From contig CM022953.1 of the NCBI GenBank assembly GCA_012931725.1, forward strand, positions 24,974,609 through 25,038,608: 64,000 nt of DNA, written 5' to 3'. Below are positions 57,308 to 64,000 of the stretch, piece after piece. A model generated the notes under the pieces. That model was not told where the DNA came from. It was given only the letters and a program-made list of their open reading frames with translations, and searched no databases. The DNA is from Litsea cubeba. Lineage: Eukaryota > Streptophyta > Magnoliopsida > Laurales > Lauraceae. The translations under genes were made by a program, and so were the position numbers. Every line of letters starts with the position of its first letter. The first letter of the stretch is position 1.

Positions 57308-58811
57308 AGCTAGTTTTGAAGAGTTGAAGAAGAGGTTAACTTCAGCGCCTGTCCTCACCTTACATTCGGGGAGTGGTGGTTTTGTTATCTATACGGATGC
57401 TTCAGGAGTAGGACTTGGATGTGTTTTGATGCAAAATGGGAATGTGATTGCGTATGGCTCGAGGCAATTGAAGGAACATGAGAAGAAATATGCGACACAC
57501 GATTTGGAGTTGGTAGCTATAGTGTTCGCGTTGAAGATGTGGAGACACTACTTGTACAAAGAAAATTTTGAAGTTCATTCGGATCACCGTAGTCTCCAAT
57601 ACTTGTTCTCTCAAAAGGAATTAAACATGAGGCAAAGAAGGTGGATGGAGTACATCAAAGACTATGACTTCCCGATCCTCTATCATCCGGGGAAAGTTAA
57701 CGTAGTGGCAGATGCGTTGAGTAGAAAATCAGTTTGTTTGGCCAGTTTGCAAGGGTTTTACAATTTTCAGCAATTTGAAAAATTGAGAGTAGAGTTCCAA
57801 CCTTTGAGGGAAGGAGTTGTATTGGCAGATATGACAGTGTCTGAGCCAGTCTTCATTCAGAAAATTAAGGACAGTCAGATGCAAGATCCAGACTTGGCTA
57901 AAATTGTGGAGCATATCTCGGAACGGCCAGATTTTCAGATGTTGGATGGAGTTTTGTACTTCCGTGGCAAACTTTGTGTTCCAAAGATAGACAATTTGAA
58001 AGATGACATTATGGTAGAAGCTCACAATACGAGGTATTCAGTACACCCGCGGAGTACGAAGATGTACCAAAATTTGAAGAGTCATTTTTGGTGGAACAAT
58101 ATGAAGAGAGAGATAGCCGCCTTTGTATCTAGATGCATGACTTGTCAATTAGTGAAGGCAGAACATCAGAAACCACCTGGTCTTTTGCAGCCATTAGAAA
58201 TCCCAGAGTGGAAATGGGAACACCTGACAATGGATTTTGTCTCGGGTTTACCAACTACAAGCAAAGGGAACAATACCATTTGGATCATAGTGGATCGGTT
58301 AACGAAGTCGGCACACTTTATTCCTTTGAAGACCGGGAAGAAAATGCACATGTTAGCTTTGGCACAAGCTTTCGTGAAGGAGATTGTTAGTCGTCATGGT
58401 CAGCCGGTTTCCATTACTTCAGATCGAGATAGTAGATTTGTTTCGAGGTTTTGGAAGACCTTACATGAATCGATGGGAACGAAGCTTCAATTCGGCACAG
58501 CTTATCACCCGCAGACTGATGGTCAATCGGAGAGGACTATTCATACCCTTGAGGACATGCTTAGAGCGTGTGTACTTGATTTCAAGAATCAGTGGGACGA
58601 GAATTTACCACTCTGTGAATTTACCTACAGCAATAGTTACCATTCAAGCATAGGGATGGCCCCTTTCGAAGCGTTGTATGGCAGGAAGTGTAGAACCCCA
58701 GTGTGTTGGGAAGAAGTCGGAGAACACAGTTTTCATGGTCCATCTTTGGTTGAAGAAACAAGTGACAAAGTCAGAATTATTCATGAGCGATTGAAGATTT
58801 CGAAAAGCTGA
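57308..58811 (+). pseudogene. Gypsy RNase H and integrase
   Basis: It resumes in another frame at WSEKCEASFEELKKRL. RNase H includes YTDASGVGLGCVLMQ and HDLELVAIVFALK. The integrase zinc region includes CMTCQLVKAEH. Core acidic residues lie in MDFVSGLP, TSDRDSRFVSRFW and DGQSERTIHTLE. A TGA at 58809-58811 stands where the family has an arginine, consistent with CGA to TGA. Confidence 0.92.
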
Positions 58812-59276
58812 CAGAAGAGCTATGCTGATGTTCGAAGGAAGGATCTACAATTCCAAGTTGGAGACAAAGTATTCTTAAAGGTATCTCCGGTCAGAGGAAC
58901 ACTGAGATTTGGGCAGAAGGGAAAATTGTCTAAGAGATTCATTGGACCGTATGAAGTCTTGAGTCGTATCGGGGAAGTGGCATATAGATTAGCTTTGCCT
59001 CCAGAACTTTCGGGTGTGCACAATGTGTTTCACGTGTCAATGCTAAGGAAGTATGTTTCGGACCCTTCGCACGTGTTACATCATGAACCGTTGGATGTTA
59101 GACAGGATGCCACTTACATCGAGAAACCGGCAGAGATTATTGACACCAAAGAGCAAGAACTGAGAAACAGAACAATTCAGAGGGTAAAGATTCATTGGGA
59201 GAATCATGGACCAGAAAAGGCCACTTGGGAACTTCGTGATCAAGTCCAAAAGAAGTACCCTCAGCTATTCCCATAG
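58812..59276 (+). CDS. Gypsy integrase C-terminus and chromodomain
   Basis: In frame with the preceding part after the TGA. It carries the GPY/F module (KLSKRFIGPYEVLSRIG), HNVFHVSMLRKY, and a chromodomain at about 59130-59270 (IQRVKIHWENHGPEKATWEL). Chromodomains of this group guide integration toward marked heterochromatin. It ends at a normal stop (59274-59276). Confidence 0.92.
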   Translation, partial: QKSYADVRRKDLQFQVGDKVFLKVSPVRGTLRFGQKGKLSKRFIGPYEVLSRIGEVAYRLALPPELSGVHNVFHVSMLRKYVSDPSHVLHHEPLDVRQDATYIEKPAEIIDTKEQELRNRTIQRVKIHWENHGPEKATWELRDQVQKKYPQLFP

Positions 59277-59310
59277 GTTAGTGATCATTTGGAGGACCAA
59301 ATGTGAATTT

Positions 59311-59323
59311 TAGGGGTGGAGGA
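59311..59323 (+). other. Gypsy polypurine tract
   Basis: TAGGGGTGGAGGA directly before TGTCAGACC. Confidence 0.85.
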
Positions 59324-62300
59324 TGTCAGACCCCGACCCAGGTTTGGAATATTTAATTATATTTAACCGTGATTAGTTGATAAGTGGGGGTTAGTGGACG
59401 ATTAGCTTATTTTCTTAAGCTAGATTAGAATGTCTGATTTGCTTTGGGAACCTTTGAGAGTCATTGACTTAGGTTTGACGTGGGCCGGGGCGCCTGTGGA
59501 TTTGGGTGTGAACTTGTGGAGTTTAACTTTGATGTTCATAAAATCCCAATTTTTATGCATTTTGATTCATTTCATCTAGATCATCAACTTTCATGTTTTG
59601 GCCAACTTGATTTAATGATCAGAAATCTCGTTTTTTCGAGGAAAAGGGCAAAACTGACCTTTCACACAAAATCTGTACCCAAATTTCAAAATTTTCAGAA
59701 ATTGACAAAAATATACTTTTTGGAAAGTAGAAATTTCGCTGATCGTTTTTGTCTTCTTCGTCGTTTTCATTCGGGGCCTACAAATACCACTTTCAGCCTT
59801 GTGAAGATCGGGGCCCACAAAACCCATCTTATAAGAAGGGGAACTCTCTTCTTCTCCTTCATTTCTTTTCCTGCAAGGTTTTGAGCTAGGGTTTTTCCCT
59901 CTCTTCCCACACTTTATCTCTCATCTGAAACTCTCAGTTCTTGGAGTTTTCTTGGAGGATTGATCTCCTAAAGTTCTTCCTCTCCATTCAAGCTCCCCAA
60001 AGATGTCTTTTTCAAAGGTTTTGAACTAAGGAAAGGCTCTCATTCAAGCTTCTCTTCTTCATTTGGGCTTCTCAAGGTTAGCAATGGCTTTCCAAACTTG
60101 AGATTCTTGTTTTCCTCTCCATTTAGAGTTTTTTAATCCCTCATGCAAGGGTTTTGCTTGGAGATTTACAAATGTTGATTTTTAGGGTTTTCTTTGGAAA
60201 AATTTTGGGGTTTTGGCAGATTTAGAGCTTGAGGCACTAGAGCTTTGTTTGAGGAGTAATATTGCTCCCATCTTGACTTAAGGCAAGTAGATTTCACAAT
60301 TAATATGATGATTTCTCTTATTTGGTATCATTTCATGGCTTTTCTCATTATGTTGTAATCCTTTATGATTTATGGATTTACTTTGAATGAATGAACCAAT
60401 GTTATGTTGATTTCCATTTATGTTATTGTCTTACAATGTATTGGAAGTTTGCTTTCACTTTGGTCATTTAGAAAATTTGATTTCTTGTGTTAAAAGTTGG
60501 TGTTCAAATAAAGGGAGAAAACTTTGATTTAAAAAGTGTGGGCTAATCAGAATTATTTGTGGATGATGATTTGATAGGTTTGGGAGGTCAAAGAAGGGTC
60601 CCAATGTTCTTAGAAATGTGTATGAAAGAAAGGAAATGAAAAGGGATAAAAAAGGGTCTCAAAAGATGGAAAAAAATGGGAAAAAGCCCCTGCCGAGCCG
60701 GACTGGACAGAGCCCAGTCCGCTCGAGCGACCCAGGCTCTGTCTGGGCTCCGCTCAAGCGGACCTGGGGTCGCTCGAGCGAGCCCAGCTCAGCCTGGGGG
60801 CCTGGGTCGGGCCTGGTTTAGGGTCCGTTTTAAGCCTGTTTTGGGGCCCAATTGAGGACTGTTTTGGGCCTGTTTTCTAGGCTTCCTTGGGCCTGTTTCA
60901 AGGTCAATCTTTGGGCCATTTTAAGACCGGATATTGGTCTATTCCAGGGCCTGATATTGGGCTGTTTTGAGACCTGATGTTGGGCTGTTTTATGACCTGA
61001 ATTCTGGGCGACTTTAAGGACTGTTTTGGGCCTAATTGGTGGACTGTTTGAGCTTAGGTTAAGGCCAATTGTGGGCCTGATTAAAAAGGGTTTAAACCTA
61101 TGTTTAATGAGGACTTATTGGATATAATTTCAGGTCCACTTCAAGCCTATGTCCAAGCCCAATTCAGCCAAACTCTTTTCTATAATTGAAGCCCATTCAG
61201 CCCTTTTACAAGCCTAGAATTTATTGTGAGAATTAGCTTGGGCTATGATCAAGACCATTTGGTAATCCTTCAAGTTTCAACGTACGTTTCATCCCTTGTG
61301 ATTGTCAAGGATCTTCTGTGGCACCACAGTACATTCTCTTAATGACAATAAAGGGGTCAACTGTATATCGAGACGAACCGCATTAGACGATCAAATCATC
61401 ATACATTCATTCCGTGTAAAAAGACTTTTGTTCGGGTTCTTTCTCCAACCTTTTTGAATGTGCTGTAGTGGTTTACCACATCTTTAGATATGGATAAGAC
61501 TACTCACCTACTTTGCTCGGATTCGCCAATATGCATTTTTTCGGAGTAGTTTTCTTATCGATTTTGGAAATGTATCTTATAAACGGATTTATATGACTTC
61601 GAGGTTTCGAACTTTCATTCTAATGGCACCACTTAGCTTAGGTTACCTTGTCGGACTGATCATCCGGCTTGGGACCTTTAATCTGTTCACCAGCTGCAGT
61701 TTGGATTCTGTCTGTACCGACCATGGCAACGGTTATATCCGGTCCCACGTGTAGTGGCTACGGTTCTGTTTGATAACGACTATGTTCGTTCCGGTCCCAC
61801 GAGTAGTGGCTACGGTTTTGTCTGCTCCAGTTACTTCGGTAACAGGAGAATATAGCTTTACGTGGTCTGCCGATGTTTTTATACATTTAATGTTTATCTT
61901 CCACCTTTAGTTCGTCATTGTTATTATTCGTGATTTAATCGTGGCTCTCATTATTAATGCTTTATTTTTTCTATCATCCTATTATTGTCATATTTGCTTG
62001 CCAGACCGTCGTGTCTGACCCTGTTTGCTTAGTGCCAGATGTCGAGTCCCTCGCGGTCGAGGCGCACTTCGAGGCGGAATCCATAGTCCTTGTGGAGGGC
62101 GAGTGGCAGCCCGATGATGTCGTTTAGACGTCGGGTTGTTTTTTGGAGCTGCGATCACATTTTGGGAAATAGATACTATACATTTTGGGATTTTGTTGTG
62201 GCCATTGTTGGCTTATACTTTTTGGGAAAAATTGTAATTAATGGTTAACTTTACTTTTGTTTTAACTTGAAATTAACTTTGGGGCCTACCAGTGAAATGT

Positions 62301-62557
62301 TTCTCTTTATGATGCTAGTCTCGTGCGTTCTCATTTTATACCCATATGTGAGAGACTTTTATGTTTGCTACAATGCTTCCGCGTAAGTTGTTTGTATGAA
62401 AGTGATTCTTATTAATCACTGTTGGATCGGATTTCGGGAATCCTTACCGCGGAAACCTATGGGAAACTAGCGTGTGCGGGCGAAATTTTCTGGCCCGTCG
62501 CGCCACGACCCCGGATTAAGGCCTCGTTTAACGGGACCTCGGTCCGGGGGCGTAACA
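59324..62557 (+). repeat. Gypsy 3' LTR (3234 bp)
   Basis: Ends GCGTAACA, followed by the duplicate ATAAA. In the last ~830 bp I count 12 substitutions against the 5' LTR, all transitions, plus the 17-bp indel. Confidence 0.95.
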
Positions 62558-64000
62558 ATAAATCAGCCATATAGATCGCATAAAAACTCCATGGTTTCAT
62601 GACCAACAAGTATATAATTAAAGGAGATTCAAGAAGACTATTACCTTGATGATGTGTAGACTTCAAATCTCTGAAATAAAAGATCCAAAGGGCTGAACTC
62701 AGACTTGCAATTAGCAAACAACTGTCTGGAATTTCTGCAGTAGAATTGCCTTTGATCTATTTCACTATTTCACTTCCAAATCTGATTGGCTAAGATGGTG
62801 GATCTTAATCTAGATTTCTAGATGGGTTTTTAGAACTCTTTTTCTCTATGGAAAAAATCTCAGACCTGAAACTCTCTTCAATGAAGAAGAAAGAGGGCTG
62901 GACGTGTGGAATGATGGATCGTTTTGTATTGGACGTCCAAGGGGGGGGGTTCCTCTTTTATAGAAAACTTTGGGATTCCTTTCCTTAATGGTTATCTCTT
63001 CTAATTCTCATAGATGTCCTAAAAGGAAAGTATAATCTAAAGATTTATTTCCTTTTTGAAACACTCCAATTAGAAAAGAAAACTAAAGGAATATCCCACG
63101 AACTTTGGCAATTAGTAATCCTAGTTGCACAACACTTACTAATTTAAGTTTCTAATTCAAAAAGGAAACTTTACTATATGAATACTAATCCAAAGAGGAG
63201 TCCAACCTTCCAAGTAGAGAGACCTACTCAAAGTTGGAACCTCACCTATGGAATTCCCATTATGGACGTCCCACATAAAAATGCACATCATGGCCCACAA
63301 ATAATTTATCTAGAATTAAATTCATGTATGCCATCAAATGCCTATTTGAATTTAAACTCAAAATTATTTTTCCACTAAAATAATTCATTCAAATGTCATC
63401 TAAACAATTTAGGAAACCATGCCAATCTAGGAAAGTGACTAGAGAAGGGACCAAAAGACGTATTTGCCCTTGGCTCCCAAAATGACCAAAATGTCCATGC
63501 TAAACCCATAGCAACATTAAGACTATTTTAACCTTAACTCATTCCACTAAAGAGTTATGGTTGAACTCTAGGGACAAATATTTAATATGATATTAAGCTA
63601 GTCAGAAAGTGACAGTTGTCTTCGACCTACTTAGTAAAATGACCTAAATGCCCCTCTATGTAACATCCATAATCAAGTCAGGTTATCAAATGTACTATCA
63701 ACCTTCTTGATTACATCTAAACCTTAGAACTTCATATCCTTAACTTAATCATCATCCAGATATCATTCTCTTAGTCCAGGGAGCGACCCACAAGTTCAAT
63801 ATCCATATGGAACATCCATATACTAAGATCTTGGATTTTGATGATTAATCGGATAATTGTAAGGGGACGATCATTCCATCATTAGATGGCATAGATTCTT
63901 TACTGCATCTGCACATCCCAACTAATCAAGTTCGAGTACCAAAAACACAGAACTGTTGACCCATGAAAAGAATCTCACCCACAGTGACTTAAAGCACAAG
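62558..64000 (-). repeat. Copia B 5' LTR, remaining piece (runs off the window)
   Basis: Begins with the second ATAAA and matches 43490-44935 of the 3' LTR. The minus-strand TATA box TATAAAAG is at 62955-62962. Confidence 0.92.

Larger units (their letters stand above)
51249..62557 (+). mobile_element. Chromodomain Ty3/gypsy element (Tekay/Del type), full length
   Basis: LTRs 51249-54467 and 59324-62557, primer site, one long gag-pol frame with three lesions, chromodomain and polypurine tract. The exact 5-bp duplication ATAAA (51244-51248 and 62558-62562) surrounds it inside the copia B LTR. A C-terminal chromodomain and the gag type place it among Tekay/Del chromoviruses. Confidence 0.95.
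43393..64000 (-). mobile_element. Ty1/copia element B on the minus strand, split by a gypsy element
   Basis: 3' LTR 43393-45416, polypurine tract, pol, gag, leader and primer site to 51145. A 5' LTR begins at 51147, is interrupted by a gypsy element (51249-62557), resumes at 62558 and runs off the window. By comparison with the 3' LTR, about 480 bp of the 5' LTR lie outside. ACATC (43388-43392) is the left target duplication candidate. The element sits in LINE A. Confidence 0.92.

Overview
This window is plant nuclear DNA, almost certainly from an angiosperm with a large, repeat-rich genome. Nearly everything in it is transposable-element sequence, stacked element inside element. I recognise Tat-lineage and chromodomain (Tekay/Del-type) Ty3/gypsy elements, two Ty1/copia elements plus a solo copia LTR, two L1-type LINEs and one end of a CACTA DNA transposon. 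No bacterial, organellar, rRNA or tRNA sequence was seen. The species cannot be named from the sequence.

Layout. (1) 1-21561, Tat complex. The 3' part of a Tat pol (second RNase H plus integrase) is followed by a long post-pol region and an LTR (9735-12028). A second, gag-pol-less copy of the post-pol region (12029-17033) follows and ends in a 4.5-kb LTR (17034-21561) inflated by three ~1.05-kb tandem units. Both post-pol regions carry, on the opposite strand, a spliced gene of five exons with its own TATA box. It resembles plant mobile domain (PMD) proteins and ends in a coiled coil. The splice sites, intron phases and small-exon lengths agree between the two copies.
(2) 22504-43392, an L1-type LINE on the minus strand split into three blocks. 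A solo copia LTR (23231-25077, duplication ATAGA) interrupts it. So does a 16-kb block (27015-43094) flanked by a 3-bp GAC repeat, whose right end is a CACTA-type terminus. Deleting the block rejoins the LINE reverse transcriptase reading frame codon for codon.
(3) Inside the 16-kb block: host-like exons on the minus strand (one resembling the GPI-anchor acyltransferase PIG-W/GWT1), a 5'-truncated LINE, and a copia element (30786-39696). The copia LTRs are nearly identical although its coding region is wrecked.
(4) 43393-64000, a copia element on the minus strand inserted in the LINE and running off the right edge. Its 5' LTR is interrupted by a chromodomain gypsy element (51249-62557, duplication ATAAA) disabled by two in-frame stops and one frameshift.

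Order of events from nesting: the L1 LINE came first. The CACTA-like block, the solo copia LTR and the minus-strand copia then entered it independently. The second LINE and the young copia entered the block, and the chromodomain gypsy entered the minus-strand copia LTR. No gene in the window is clearly intact and host-functional. The most interesting content is the antisense spliced PMD-like gene carried by the Tat elements and the exon-bearing CACTA-like block.
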